Below, piece by piece: positions 1-11,027 of a stretch of DNA of 64,000 bases. The stretch's first letter is position 1; the number at the start of each line of letters is the position of its first letter. Position numbers and translations under genes: made by a program. The notes below the pieces were generated by a model, which saw only the letters and a program-made list of their open reading frames with translations, was not told where the DNA came from and ran no database searches. The stretch is from the NCBI GenBank assembly GCA_047495785.1, contig JBLDXI010000032.1, forward strand, positions 682,001-746,000, read 5' to 3'. This stretch comes from Lepidodermella squamata. Its lineage: Eukaryota > Gastrotricha.

Positions 1-176
1 TGGTCTTGTGGCCATGTGGTCTCATTCATAAGAATTTACGCTAGTAAAACAACTAATAATCGTGACGTATCGGCGGAATGAATGAAAATCCTGAGTAAAA
101 TTAAAATAAATTTGTGAGTTTTCTGAGTTAAAATTGTTAATTATTTCTGAGTTCCGAAAAATAATTGGAAAAATAC
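1..176. repeat. Left edge of a segmental duplication (second copy near 22.6-22.97 kb)
   Basis: This flank matches 22598-22972 with small differences. The second copy has about 200 extra bases (roughly 22690-22890). The duplication continues through the adjacent transposon, so the unit that was copied is larger than the transposon itself. The window begins inside it. Confidence 0.8.
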
Positions 177-216
177 GTGGTCAGACTTTTCAGCAGTGAC
201 CTTCAGCAAATGAGGG

Positions 217-636
217 CAGTGACTTTGATTTGATATGATTTGATTTATTCAGTAAATCACAGGTCTTTGTCAATCAATCATTTCAAATCAAATCCCCAAA
301 AAATCGATAGTAAATCAATCAAATCAAATCTTTCGCATAGGGAAACATGAGTATCATGGTAAATTTCTGGGGATTCTTTCAAATTTCAAGCTTGGTTTTG
401 ACAGAATGAGTATGAAAGGGCGTGAATAGCTCGAGGCTTTGGAAAACAGCTGTTTTCAAGGCAAATGTGAGTTCTCATGTTTAGTAACAGGGGGGGAATT
501 CCGAGAGCTCTGATTTTTATAAATCAGCAGCAAATCAAGTGGGCTAAATTTAAATCAAATCAAATCATCCTGAAATTTTCTAAATCAAATCATCAAAAAA
601 TGGCCTAAATCAAATCAAATCAAATCAAAGTCTCTG
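217..636. mobile_element. Non-autonomous hAT-like element nested in the transposon, with 8-bp target-site duplication
   Basis: The element begins CAGTGACTTTGATTTGAT and ends with the inverted counterpart GTCTCTG, and its ends are rich in ATTTG/CAAAT repeats. It is flanked on both sides by AATGAGGG (209-216 and 637-644). The paralogous segment has a single AATGAGGG at 23005-23012 and no insert, so it is an empty site. The 8-bp duplication and CAG...CTG ends suggest hAT. There is no coding capacity. Confidence 0.85.
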
Positions 637-644
637 AATGAGGG

Positions 645-740
645 TCAAATAAGCAGTGACTTTCCATCAGTGACAAATGAGCAGTGACATTTGAGCTGCG
701 ACATTTGCGCAGTGACAAATCATCAGTGACAAGCCAGCAG
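645..740 (+). repeat. Tandem 14-bp phrase array, subterminal in the transposon
   Basis: Successive phrases such as CAGTGACTTTCCAT, CAGTGACAAATGAG, CAGTGACATTTGAG, CTGCGACATTTGCG and CAGTGACAAATCAT follow each other at exactly 14 bp. The first half is conserved and the last bases vary. The array reappears near 23030-23110. A role as transposase-binding sites is inference. Confidence 0.7.
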
Positions 741-899
741 TAATTTTTGATAATATATCCTAAATTTTTTAAAGTTATTATCTTTATCTCGTTGAAATTT
801 GCGCAGTGACATTTCAGCGGGGACATTTCACCAGCAGAACTTCAGCTGTATTTAGCAGGGACTATGCGCTGCATTGAAGTTGAGCTCAAAATCAATCAG

Positions 900-3110
900 A
901 TTCGTCGTTCGCCTCGTTAACTTGGTTCTCCTCGTTCCCTTCGTTTACTTCGTCTTTGTCGTCGATATGGTCGAAACTTTCAATTTCCATGTAAACCGAT
1001 GAAATTCGATGAAATTTCGGCCCTCCGAAGCATCAACCTCGAGTTCGGCACAGAAACGGCGACGATTGCACGGCAAATGCGAAAAATCTCGCGTTTCGAG
1101 CAAGACGCTTGAAGCACACCAAAGCATTTCAGCGCCAGTTTACGAGCTTCCTTCTTCACAGGTACCTTGAAAGATCATGCATCAAGTGATTTATGCAAAA
1201 GGTGACGAGAGTTCCGGAAGTTGGCAGGGTTTTGCCGTCTTTGTGAGCGTCAATAAACAGGCGGCTCAGGTTGATCACGTAACTTCGCAGATTTTTCTCA
1301 CAAAATGTAATCACCACGGCATGAAACTCTGCGAAACAGCAATCGATTACCACCACTCTCGGCATTTTCGCCGCCCTGTGAGCTCGTTCCACCGCCGATT
1401 TCCAGGTCGTTAAAAAACAGGGAAACATAATTTTTTATTTGCTGTCCAATTCAAAATCAATGAGTTCGAAAATATTCCATAGCTTAAAAAATGGGTCCAA
1501 AGATCACTCGCAAAACATCAGTAAAATTTAGGCTTGTTTTGGAGAATGTTCAGAAAATCAAGGTGAACTCGTAAATTAATAAAAGAAATACAGGTAACCG
1601 AGGGACACAAATATGAAGCCCCAATATTTTACCTGGAATTTTGCGAGCTCCCCTTGATTTTTTAAAAAAAGTTGGAGTGAGTGCCGGCATTTTTGGCCTT
1701 AAACTTGAATACAAGAGCCACACTCGATTTCAACAATGAAAAATCTTTCGGTTTACAAATTTGTCACGTCTTAGATACTTTTAGAAGGTACTTAAAAGGT
1801 AGGTCAATAGACAAAAATGCTGGATGTTTACCTTCAAAAAGAAAGCGATTCTGTCGCCAGTCTGCTCAGCAGAAATCAGCTCACCCACCGGGTAACCCAC
1901 AGGCTTGTCATCAACCGTTATAGGCAGAAATACGTGTAAAAAAACGCGCTTGCCCGTTTCATAGTCAAGTTTCCATATACCACCTGTCGCATCCAACACA
2001 CAAATGATGTATCCATGCTTGACTGCTTCAAAGAATAATTCAATTGACAAGCCGAAGTAAAGAACTAGACCCATCGGATAATCCTAATAGAATCAATATT
2101 AAAAGCTGCATATTCACAAGTTAATAGTTACTCACAATTGACTGTCGAATGTAAGGTTCTGGCATTTTGTTCATCCCGCAGTTTAATGAGATCAAAGCGG
2201 GGATCAGCATCGGCTCGACCAGCTATAAAACAGTTCTTGAATTCGTTTCATTTTATTCATAAAAATTAATTTTCAAACCCAAGTTTATCTTTTCAGACTG
2301 AATTTTCTGTAGTACGGACAGGTCTGGTACCTCTGTCGTGGGCATTTGAGCAAACATCTCGCCATGAAGCTTCTTCGCTGTAGTCTTTTTCAATTCTTCG
2401 GCCAATTTTTCGCGTTTGTTTCCGGAAATTTTCTCTACCCGTGGCTCTCCTTCATGATTGAAAACGCCTTAAACGTTCAATGATGATTTAGTTGGAAGAG
2501 GAAGTAAGAGATATAACAATACCAGCAACAACTTTCAGCTCGAATTTGAAGGAACCAGTTCCGGTATCGTCCAAATCGCAGCTGAATTCGAAACTTCGTC
2601 ACTTGGAATATTGGCATTCACCCTTGCCAGTCGCCATTCGAGTGCCCTCGGTGATGCTATGGCCATCGAAACTGATTGGGCATGTTGTTTCTGGCTTGGA
2701 AGCATCGCGTAGTAACTGCGCCCAGCCTTCCGGAAATTTTCATTCAAGTCGAGGCTTGCCATTTCTCAACGTTCCGTTTCTCTTCTGGACTGGGTTTAAT
2801 GCGCTTGAGAAAGGCACATTCACGCAGAAATGCTCATACTCCACCTGGTTGGTTTTCTCCAGCACTTCGAGATGCGAGCCTCCGCAGCCCTTTTTCCGCA
2901 TTTTATCCTTGTATCTTTCATACGCGCACTTCCTTTGATCCCAATCATTCGGCTTTTGCTGTTTTGTGCAGCCCACACTGAGTTGCTATCTCGCCCTAAT
3001 TAATACATAAGTGAAACCAAAGTAATGGGGAATTATTCAAGTGACTTACAAGATAAATTCAGCTCCTTCCAGTTGCTCAGTTCAGAAAGTATTTCTTCCT
3101 CAGATTTCAT
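900..3110 (-). pseudogene. Multi-exon transposase-like gene, decayed (MULE-like?)
   Basis: On the minus strand a start at 3110 begins a short exon ending at a GT donor near 3048. Later exon-like blocks lie at about 2976-2490, 2460-2290, 2225-2140, 2074-1781 and 1428-1156, with a C-terminal block to about 900. The block 2074-1781 contains a DATGG motif followed by KRVFLHVFLP and VGELISAEQTGD. The block 1428-1156 contains VVVIDCCFAEF and a later C-x2-H (CINH). An aspartate after a hydrophobic strand, a second aspartate in VVVID and a C-x2-H pattern are typical of RNase-H-fold DDE transposases of the MULE kind. The frame shifts in at least two places: about 2750, and after CINHLMHD near 1165, the latter shared with the second copy. 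The product is therefore probably not made. The superfamily call comes from pattern recall and was not searched. Confidence 0.45.
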
Positions 3111-4221
3111 ATTTTCGCATTATCGAGTTGGAAACGAGATGATGAACTCTGAGTTTCAGTTTCAACTTTTTGATGTGAGCAGCGCGCGCGATGCTAAATT
3201 CGCGCGCACACCATCACATTGGTGCCACCTTTCTTTGCACAGATGACCATTTTTCATTTTGACAAAACAAATGTTCGATCTTTCTAAATTTCTAAATTCA
3301 AATTTATTTGTCCATCAGTCACAAAAATAATTGTTGTAAGACCTCAAGCACCATTGCGCCTACATCCTATGTCCATATAATTTCAGATAATGTACTTGAC
3401 TATTGATGTACTCGTAAGTAGCCACTTAGACACGCCAGATACCCATTTAAACCTTTAGAGGCAATAAATGAAGAGCAACTTGAGCGTACTGTTCGCTCAT
3501 AAAATAACGAAAATGTCATTTTTAATTGCTGTTATATGGAAACAAGTATCCTAAAATGCGCTGCCAGATGGATACATCGAGAATATCACTTGGCAGACAC
3601 CATTCCGACAACAAAAGGTGGCCGTTTATGTTTTAAAAAATTGGGCCGCTCACTTGTCTACAAGAATTATTAAAATTAATACAAAAATGTGATTATAATG
3701 GAATATTTACTGACAAGGTGTCACTGATGAAATGTCACTGCTGAAAAGTCTGACCACGATAAAATAATTTTTTAATTCATCTAATTAATAAAAAATTAAA
3801 TTTTCAATTTTCAAAATTATCATTTTTAATTAAATGAATAAAAGATTAGTTGATAAAACGATGTTTATATTCCGGTATTACTATGCTACTAAAATAAATA
3901 AAAAGAAAATTTTCGAATAATTCAGAAGAAAGAAGAAGAAACTCATGTTTTATTGAAAAAAACACATATATGGCAGATAAATCCTAACTGCTTGCCCTAT
4001 GACACATGAAGTTGAGAACTAAGAATAGCTATTGTTTCTAGTTTATATATTGTATTATATCAAGGTGCTAATGAGCTAGTGTGCTACTTGTTATTATACA
4101 AGTGGTAATGTAAAATTCGGCACGAGTCCTTAAGTAGGTCCTTAGGTATATTTTTTGTCATTTGTTTTCAAAAGATAATTATTACCGGCAGCTTTGATTC
4201 TAGTTTATTCTAGTCTAAATA

Positions 4222-5402
4222 TTATTTCAAAAGTTCCATTAATTTTTCACGTGGTGGTACTTTGGTTAGGTTGTGCCGAATAACTAGCCCGATTGCCGGA
4301 GTAGCAGGAACAAGAAAACGTTTCCCACTCCGATACACCTCGCGCAAGACGTTATCAGGATCTGGACGCTCTATCTTCTGGCTCACCAACACTGCACTTG
4401 GAACATTCAGCGTCGCTTCGTCGAGCAGTTTCAATATTGTGTTCATCTGCTTATGTTTCACCCTTGCAGAACCAACGGTTTTGATTGCCTCGACAATTTG
4501 ATTTTCCAACGTCTCCCAAACGATATCTTCTAACATCTGCCTCCCTGCCTCAGTCAATTTGCCGTCGCGGTCTCTTTCCGCACGTGAATACTTCCGCACG
4601 ATTATCTTGTTTAGATGTGGGAAGCCTCCAAGCACTGACCATACTGCCAACTTCAAGCCTACAGCATCTAGATCAGCGAATAGAACCTGAAATTCAGGAA
4701 TCCCCCACAGTTGGCCTTGATCGTAAGGCTCAACATTTATCACATCCTGTCTCCCCGTTTCCAAAAGTCCAGGAGGAAGCGTGTTCGGAGGGCCATCCAC
4801 AATGACGTGAAGCCCATACTTTTCTGTTAGCAAACGAACGGCACCAGTAAGCTTTGCGTAAGGTTCCTTATCCTCAGGCGACCGTTCGCTAGCACGAATC
4901 ACAAGAAATGGCGATTTTCCCGTCAGGCGCTTGAATAGGTGAATGGCCCACAGAGCGCGATATTCGTCGGCAAATGGCACTATCGTTACAGCACGCAAAG
5001 CTTCAAAAAGGATAGTGTCATGGTCAGTACCTGCAGGAATCTGTATAAAGAAGAAAAATGACAACAAATGAGCTCCCGCACCAAAAAAATGTTACTTACA
5101 ACGCATTTAACTACTCCGCGTTTACAGCTTGTGAACGTGTCTATCAAACACGACTTCCCAACACCTATGGCTCCAGTAACAACGATGTAGCTTTGATGGC
5201 CCCAGGAGTAGTTTTGAAGCTGTTCAAGTTCTTTCGTCCTAATAGAGCGCGGACGCAGATCAGGAGACTTCATCAGCAGACCAAGTGTCGGCAGCGAAGA
5301 GAAGCCAGCTATTCCTACAACACTTCCAACAGCCCATTTGATAGATGGTCGCTGAAAGACTCGCGACACCGGTGTCCAATATTGTCGCAGTTTCTTAAGC
5401 AT
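4222..5402 (-). CDS. P-loop NTPase with N-terminal membrane segment (copy A, intact, 2 exons)
   Basis: The exons are complement(5100-5402) and complement(4222-5040), with a 59-bp GT-AG intron in phase 0. The product is 373 aa. Residues 21-44 form one hydrophobic segment (IKWAVGSVVGIAGFSSLPTL), so the protein is probably membrane-anchored or organelle-targeted. A Walker A loop, GAIGVGKS, has its lysine at residue 83. A Walker-B-like strand follows (SPFLVIRASE), then HVIVDGPPN. The C-terminal half is helical and ends KVPPREKLMELLK. The substrate is unknown. Similar single-domain NTPases are known from fungi and oomycetes, and the fold resembles the NTPase domain of Crinkler/CR proteins; this relationship is inferred from memory. 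It is the only one of five copies here without a visible lesion. Copies B-E also carry its flanking sequence. Confidence 0.75.
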
Positions 5403-5535
5403 AACAGCTCTAAAGGAAGCAGAAATTAGATACAGAGAAATCCATTAATAAGAATGGAAGAAATCGCCTTTTAAAACACGATATTTTAGGAAAGTTATTG
5501 TGCAGTTTTGTTTTATTAAGATGTTATATTTTCGT

Positions 5536-5573
5536 GCAACGTTTCGGCCTCAAAATGGCCATCGTCAGGCAAT
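5536..5573 (-). repeat. Short conserved hairpin, CCTGACGATGGCC...GGCCGAAACG type
   Basis: Read on the minus strand, CCTGACGATGGCC is followed by a small loop and then GGCCGAAACG, so the paired GGCC arms sit between CTGACGA and GAAAC. Related hairpins with different stems occur near 10548-10580, 36008-36042 and 40966-40998. It lies in the duplicated 5-prime flank of the NTPase gene. The motif is a recurrent element-associated signature; its function is unknown. Confidence 0.6.
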
Positions 5574-5994
5574 ATCTTAGAATTCGAAAATCAAGACGCA
5601 GATATTTTGCGTATCGACTTTCGAATTCAAATGATTCGAAAACTCCGAAAAATCAGAATATTAATATTATTAACTCAGAAACTCATAAATTCATTACATT
5701 AAACTAAGTAAACTCAGAAAGAATAATATTTAAAGTTTCTATATGCAGTGGGATGTGGTCAGCCTCAGATCAGCTCTGATGGGGCTTCATCAACTTCTCG
5801 TAATTCTGTCTCCACTTCTGAATCTGATGGGCCGCTGGCCGATTTCGGAATTTATTTATTTATTTTTTTAGAAACTATGACATACCCAAGAGAGGGCAGC
5901 TTGACAATGTTTGAAGGAAAAGCAACAGATAATTCCAGGACAGGTTCAGATTTAGGACAGGAAAAGTGAACACAGTAAGAGGAAACAAAGGTTT

Positions 5995-6665
5995 AGACCA
6001 TTCATCGTTTTGATATGTAGCAGTGATCAGTCAAAAATTTGGATCAGTAGTACATAGTGTGTAAAAATAATGAAGATAATATTAAAACAAAATCTCAACA
6101 ACTTCATCAAGGCTATAATAAAAGGCAGTATCAGCTCATAATAGCATCACAACAGTAAAAAAACAGAGTGCAATCAATTTATTAAAGTGCTAAAATAGAG
6201 GCATTTTTGTTGTAGAAAAAAGCGTGAGCAATTGAACGGCATATGTCAGCTGACTCGGCCTGCCGTGCCTCAATAGGCAGTTCTTTCCACAGTTCGGGAA
6301 CTCTGTAACTCAGACTAAGCATTTCTCGTTTTGAGTCGCATTTCGGCTTGAACATAGGTTCGGAATTTCGAACCTCGTATCGGGGAGGCGGGTTCAGACA
6401 AAAAAGTTCTTGCATTGCAGCCGGTGCTTGCTTGTTAAGGCACTTCCATATGAAGGTGGCTAGGTGAATGGCGTGTTTTGTTCTACGTCAACCCAGCCAA
6501 GGCGATGTCGCAGTGGGTGAGCATCAGCAAACGGATGAGCGCCACAAATAACTCGAACTGCTCGGTCTTGCAGTTGAAAGACCGAGCCTGGCCAGTGTGG
6601 TCGGTGCAGCTTGGCCCAAAGTTAGGTCACCGTAATTCAAGTGACTAAATATCAAACCATTGGCC
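5995..6665 (-). mobile_element. 3-prime fragment of a non-LTR (LINE) retrotransposon
   Basis: On the minus strand, TLGQAAPTTLARL, CGAHPFAD and LGWVDVEQ match the C-terminal part of the LINE at 13.1-15.3 kb (TLGQAAPSSLAKL, CGAHPLAD, LGWVDVNQ), with frameshifts. The coding tail ends at 6182 after MQELFCLNPPPRYEVRN. The presumed 3-prime UTR (5995-6110) is repeated at 12519-12650. This is a truncated dead copy, and the only one here that shows how the family ends. Confidence 0.7.
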
Positions 6666-6747
6666 ATTATTTCGGCCAGAATTTAGGTCGTAGTTGGCCA
6701 AGTATTCGGGCGAGTAGCGTTGCAACGAGGGCGGCTAAGGGCTACGA

Positions 6748-7179
6748 TCATTTACTAAGGGTTGTGCAGGGGGTTTTGACCATGACGAATGATGATCTTC
6801 CGCCTCTTGACCATATGAACACCAAAATTTCATCCCCAAAAATAGGCGGATATGACGCGTGAAAAACAATATTTTTTAATGGCGACATGATCGCTCGCGA
6901 CCTGTATGCACGCGACGATAACGCCCTTGCCAAAAGCCATGAGTCGTGATGAGCCGTTACAAGGTACTCCAGATTCACCTTTTTAAATGCTCTGTACTCG
7001 ATACTGCCTGTGGGCCACTTAGCCACGTCAAGCTTCCAGTGTACCAGGCCCGGTCTTACCAAGAAAATCCAAGCCGTGTCATTGGTCAAGTTTGGTTGCA
7101 ACAAATCTATCTGTTTCCACCTCTGGTTAGAAGTTAGAATGCGGTATCTATATGCTGTTGTCGCCAGTGTTAAAATCAC
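6748..7179 (-). other. Open frame of 143 codons, unrecognised
   Basis: A minus-strand frame runs 143 codons and contains YPPIFGDEILVFIWS. I recognise no domain. The region is surrounded by repeats and there is no supporting splice structure or clear promoter. It could be a remnant of an element. Confidence 0.15.
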
Positions 7180-7207
7180 TACCTATAATGTCATAAATTA
7201 GCATTGT

Positions 7208-7411
7208 TCATAATTTAGACAAAGCGCTTCTGTCGCCGTTGGAAATGTCGCTAGCTAAATTGTCGCCTGAATTAACCAAAATGTGGCTAATTTGTCGCGG
7301 GCGGAAAAGGCGCTCACATTTTTGGGCTAGAATGTCTTTGGACGTCATTGTCGGGGCGCAAAGTGTACGGACGCAATAGTCGCGCACGGATTTGTCGCCA
7401 CACCTTAAAAT
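7208..7411 (-). repeat. GCGACA-type 14-bp phrase array
   Basis: Read on the minus strand from 7411, the segment starts GGTGTGGCGACAAATCCG and continues as a degenerate series of GCGACA and TTTNCG phrases spaced about 14 bp apart. The design is the same as the CAGTGAC array at 645-740 but the sequence differs. It looks like the end of a related transposon family. Confidence 0.5.
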
Positions 7412-7639
7412 ATTTACAAAATTCATTTTATTGAGTTTTACGATTCTGAAATTTTGCTAAAAAGTAAAAATGATTTTAATTTTCTGAAATGTCTCTACTG
7501 AAAAGACGTAGATCCGTATAAGAAAGTAATAAAAAGAAAAAATGTATACTAACATAGAGATCGAACTTCGATCACATTGCTCGCTAATAACAAAAGTTGT
7601 AGTACAACTGAATGCGAATCGCTAATGGAAATGCTATAA

Positions 7640-7900
7640 TTTCGTAGTGATTAGTTAAGCATAGTTGAGCATAGTTTAAGGAGATTTGGCAATTCGCGAG
7701 GTTTGCGTGGCAACGGGCGTTGAGGTCGCGGGCGTTAGGGTCCCGAGCTGAGGGGTCGCGACCTATTTTCAGATTCAAATTATTTTCTTCGCGTCATCAA
7801 CGCCCCAAAGTGATTATTCAGAAATTTGGAAAATAATTGTTACTTCTTGGCTGAAACGTCGTGGGCGGAATAGTCGCTGGCTGTAACATTGTGCTTGAGC
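7640..7900. repeat. Repeat shared with 12100-12302
   Basis: The stretch with GGCAATTCGCGAGGTTTGCG, GTCCCGAGCTGAGG and TCGCGACCTATTTTCAG recurs at 12115-12220. The following GTCG-rich segment (7850-7893) matches 12266-12302. This places pieces of one repeat family on both sides of NTPase copy B and the tRNA cluster. Confidence 0.7.
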
Positions 7901-7917
7901 TAAATTGTCAAATTTCT

Positions 7918-8935
7918 GGGCGCGCGCTGATTGGTCAATCGATCGTTGCTATGACTCCCGGATGAAACATGTTGGTTGTGCGATCCATGAAATTTTTTGC
8001 AACAAGTGTTTTTGCCGCAGTAAATTGCTACGATTATTATAAGGTTTACGCTCGTGATCAATGGAAACCGTGCAGAGGGTGTGGCAAGCAGCGCCGGATT
8101 TTCCCAGTTGAAAAATTCACGGGGCCCTAGGCAAACTCCATCTTCGGGGGCCCCTATCCCCTATATTTGGTTGTTACAATTGAGTAGCTCGATTTACCGC
8201 TGGACCGAGTCAGGCTAATTTCGTTCGCTTTTTGTAATAAAAAATTTCTCCGCCGCTTTGGCGAAAATCTGCCGAGATAAACCAATTCGAGCGAAGCGAG
8301 CAAATTTTTAAGTTTTTCCTCTAAAAATAGTTGAACAATCTCGAAAAATAATGACCTAAAAATACATTTTGCCTTGAATTTTGGTCGTTAGCATTTCGAT
8401 TTCACATTAGTAACATGCATGAAAATTCACTGATCCGGCTCATTTGCCTACGTGTAAACTATGCTTGCATTCATTTATGTTCAGAATTTGGTTGAATAAT
8501 TTGCTGCATATGCTGCCTGCACTGGCGAGATTAGCAAATTTTGGTCAGAGAATTTGAAGCAGTGACGAAAAAGTATAAAAGTGCGAGCGAAGCGAGGAAA
8601 TTTTTTCAAAATGTTTGTCCAACAGCATTAACGAATGCCGAAAAATTGATCATTACTGGCGTTTTCACAAATCAAAATCAAAGCAAAAGGGTCCCCCCTG
8701 TGGAATTTTCCAACAATAGTCAGAAAATGTGGGGGCCCTTTGGATTTTGCTCCAAGAGCCGGAAAATCGCGGGGCCCTAAGGCAATTGCCTTGTTTGCCT
8801 AATGGAAAATCCGGCACTGGTGGCAAGGTCATTTTTGCATAAATAGAAAATAATTTATTAGTGGATCGCACGACTAAATTGTTTCATTCCGGAGTCATAG
8901 CAAAAATAAATTGACCAATCAGCGCGCGGGTCAAA
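7918..8935. mobile_element. Foldback (long-TIR) element, host of a nested hAT-like insertion
   Basis: The left arm (about 7918-7990, GCGCGCTGATTGGTCAAT then GCTATGACTCC and GTGCGATCC) is repeated inverted at about 8862-8935. A related foldback lies at 23200-23502. The hAT-like element 8089-8819 sits between the arms. No open frame is convincing. Confidence 0.7.
8089..8819. mobile_element. hAT-like non-autonomous element with 8-bp target-site duplication
   Basis: The ends are CAGCGCCGGATTTTCC and its inverted form GGAAAATCCGGCACTG. The exact flanking duplication is GTGGCAAG (8081-8088 and 8820-8827). The interior has inverted subterminal GGGGCCCT tracts and no transposase. CAG...CTG ends with an 8-bp duplication fit hAT. 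Confidence 0.85.
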
Positions 8936-8973
8936 CATACTACTTGAAACACAATGAATTTCTTGGACGGAAA

Positions 8974-9035
8974 GGTAGGGACGCAGAGTTCCCCAGCGGA
9001 ATTGCCGGGACGGAAATATCACACAACCTTAAAAA
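8974..9035. repeat. Shared repeat bordering the NTPase copies
   Basis: GGGACGCAGAGTTCCCCAGC and AATTGCCGGGACGGAAAT recur at 12320-12385 and 20955-21015, and in two of the three places an NTPase copy follows at once. Read on the minus strand, it is another 14-bp phrase series (GACATTTCCGTCCC, GGCAATTCCGCTGG and so on). Confidence 0.7.
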
Positions 9036-9174
9036 ATTAGTTGATATAACGACGTCTATATTCCGGTATTACTAAGCTACTAAAATAAATAAAATTAAAA
9101 TTTGAATTTTTTTTTGGTTTCCAAAAAATAATTATTTCCGGCAGCTTTGATTCTAGTTTATTCTAGTCTACATA

Positions 9175-10355
9175 TTATTTCAAAAGTTCCATTAATTTGT
9201 CTCGTGGTGGTACTTTGGTAAGGTTGTGCCGAATAACTAGCCCGATTGCCGGAGTAGCAGGAACAAGAAAACGTTTCCCACTCCGATACACCTCGCGCAA
9301 GACGTTATCAGGATCAGGACGCTCTATCTTCTGGCTCACCAACACTGCACTTGGAACATTCAGCGTCGCTTCGTCGAGCAGTTTCAATATTGTGTTCATC
9401 TGCTTATGTTTCACCCTTGCAGAAACAACGGTTTTGATTGCCTCGTCGATTTGATTTTCCAACGTCTCCCAAACGATATCTTCTAACATCTGCTTCCCTG
9501 CCTCAGTCAATTTGCCGTCGCGGTCTCTTTCCGCACGTGAATAGTTTGCGACAATATTCTCGTTTTGATGTGGGAAGCCTCCAAGCACTCACCATACTGC
9601 CAACTTCAAGCCTACAGCATCTAGATCAGCGAATAAAACATGAAATTCAGGAATCCCCCACAGTTGGCCTTGATCGTAAGGCTCAACATTTATCACATCC
9701 TGTCTCCCCGTTTCCAATAGTCCAGGAGGAAGCGTGTTCGGAGGGCCATCCACAATGACGTGAAGCCCATACTTTTCTGTTAGCAAACGAACGGCACCAG
9801 TAAGCTTTGCGTAAGGTTCCTTATCCTCAGGCGACCGTTCGCTAGCACGAATCACAAGAAATGGCGATTTTCCAGTCAGGCGCTTGAATAGGTGAATGGC
9901 CCACAGAGCGCGATATTCGTCGGCAAATGGCACTATCGTTACAGCACGCAAAGCTTCAAAAAGGATAGTGTCATTGTCAGTACCTGCAGGAATCTGTATA
10001 AAGAAGAAAAATGACAACAAATGAGCTCCCGCACCAAAAAAATGTTACTTACAACGCATTTAACTACTCCGCGTTTACAGCTTGTGAACGTGTCTATCAA
10101 ACACGACTTCCCAACACCTATGGCTCCAGTAACAACGATGTAGCGTTGATGGCCCCAGGAGTAGTTTTGAAGCTGTTCAAGTTCTTTCGTCCTAATAGAG
10201 CGCGGACGCAGATCAGGAGACTTCATCAGCAGACCAAGTGTCGGCAGTAAAGAAAAGCCAGCTATTCCTACAACACTTCCAACAGCCCATTTGATGGATG
10301 GTCGCTGAAAGACTCGCGACACCGGTATCCAATATTGTCGCAGTTTCTTAAGCAT
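9175..10355 (-). pseudogene. P-loop NTPase copy B, one nonsense codon
   Basis: The exon layout equals copy A: complement(10053-10355) and complement(9175-9993). The Walker A GAIGVGKS is intact. Copy A reads AVWSVLGG, but here the serine codon TCA has become TGA (plus-strand 9589-9591), which truncates the protein in the middle of exon 2. The rest of the frame is open to the same C-terminus, so this is a young lesion, readthrough, or an assembly error. An in-frame upstream ATG exists at 10409 (MDFSVSNSHLISAS). Confidence 0.8.
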
Positions 10356-10547
10356 AACAGTTCTATCGGAAGCAGAAATTAGATGAGAATTAGATACAGA
10401 GAAATCCATTTATAAGATATAAGAATAGAAGAAATCGCCTTTTAAAACACGATATTTTAGCGAATTTGAAGCGGATTCTTTGCTGGTATAGCGATATCAT
10501 GGGAGATAATACTTCAAAAATAAGGCCAAGGAACCATACACCGATGC

Positions 10548-10580
10548 GTTTCGGCTTTTATTGCCATCTTCAGGGTATAA
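10548..10580 (-). repeat. Short conserved hairpin, CCTGAAGATGGC...GCCGAAACG type
   Basis: On the minus strand, CCCTGAAGATGGC, a loop, then GCCGAAACGC. It is the same signature as at 5536, with a shorter GGC/GCC stem. It lies directly outside the left inverted repeat of the tRNA cassette. Confidence 0.55.
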
Positions 10581-10752
10581 CAAAGAAATTTTACAACATC
10601 TTAGTGGAACCAGTGAATCCACAATTATCTGATTGGTCGGGCGGTTTCAAGTCTGTGATTGGTTGGTTCAGAGCACGCGACACGCACCATTTAAATTTTT
10701 TTCTGCGATTGCATTTTCCATGATATAATAGAGTGTATTCGACTAAGAAGGC

Positions 10753-10825
10753 AGGACTGTGGCTCAGTGGACGAAGCATCTGATCAAGTATCAGAAGATT
10801 CCAGATTCGACTCTTGGCAGCTTCG
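10753..10825 (+). pseudogene. tRNA-like sequence, degenerate
   Basis: A D-arm-like GGCTCAGTGGACGAAGC, an anticodon-like hairpin TCTGA/TCAGA and a B-box-like GATTCGACTCTTGG are present. The loop has C where universal U33 should be, and no acceptor stem closes properly. Probably a tRNA pseudogene. Confidence 0.5.
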
Positions 10826-10894
10826 AAATATTTTTAATCCAGAAGTAATACGAGTAAGGAAATCTAAAATTTAGTTGTACCCTACTCAGTCTCA

Positions 10895-10967
10895 GCCCGG
10901 TTAGCTCAGTCGGTAGAGCATGGGACTCTTAATCCCAGGGTCGTGGGTTTGAGCCCCACATCGGGCG
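10895..10967 (+). tRNA. tRNA-Lys (CTT)
   Basis: Acceptor GCCCGGT/ATCGGGC, D-arm with GCTCAGTCGG, anticodon stem TGGGA/TCCCA with loop CTCTTAA (anticodon 10928-10930), and T-arm with GGTTTGAGCCCC. It is 73 nt with discriminator G and all arms canonical. Confidence 0.95.
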
Positions 10968-11027
10968 GTTGTACACTTTTGGCCATTACGCTTAGTTTAG
11001 CTTTAAAATTGAGAAAAAAGCTAGCTC

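Larger units (their letters stand above)
177..3757 (-). mobile_element. DNA transposon with 24-bp terminal inverted repeats, carrying a decayed transposase (copy 1)
   Basis: The left end GTGGTCAGACTTTTCAGCAG (from 177) returns inverted at the right end (to 3757), giving a TIR of about 24 bp. Just inside the left TIR lies a tandem array with a 14-bp period built on CAGTGACATTT-like phrases (about 645-740), and the right end has the same phrases inverted. A transposase-like multi-exon gene runs on the minus strand between the ends. No exact target-site duplication is visible. A second, truncated copy starts at 22973. The superfamily is uncertain; a MULE-like assignment rests on the transposase only. 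Confidence 0.7.

Noticed and set aside
645-740. CRISPR-like direct-repeat array
   Set aside because: The period is 14 bp with no spacers, the genome is eukaryotic, and the array sits at a transposon end.
1177-1413. Plus-strand 78-codon frame
   Set aside because: It lies opposite the conserved transposase block on the minus strand and has no features of its own.
4485-4805. Plus-strand 106-codon frame within the NTPase gene, repeated in copies B, C and E
   Set aside because: It persists only because the opposite strand is coding; it is a shadow frame of exon 2.
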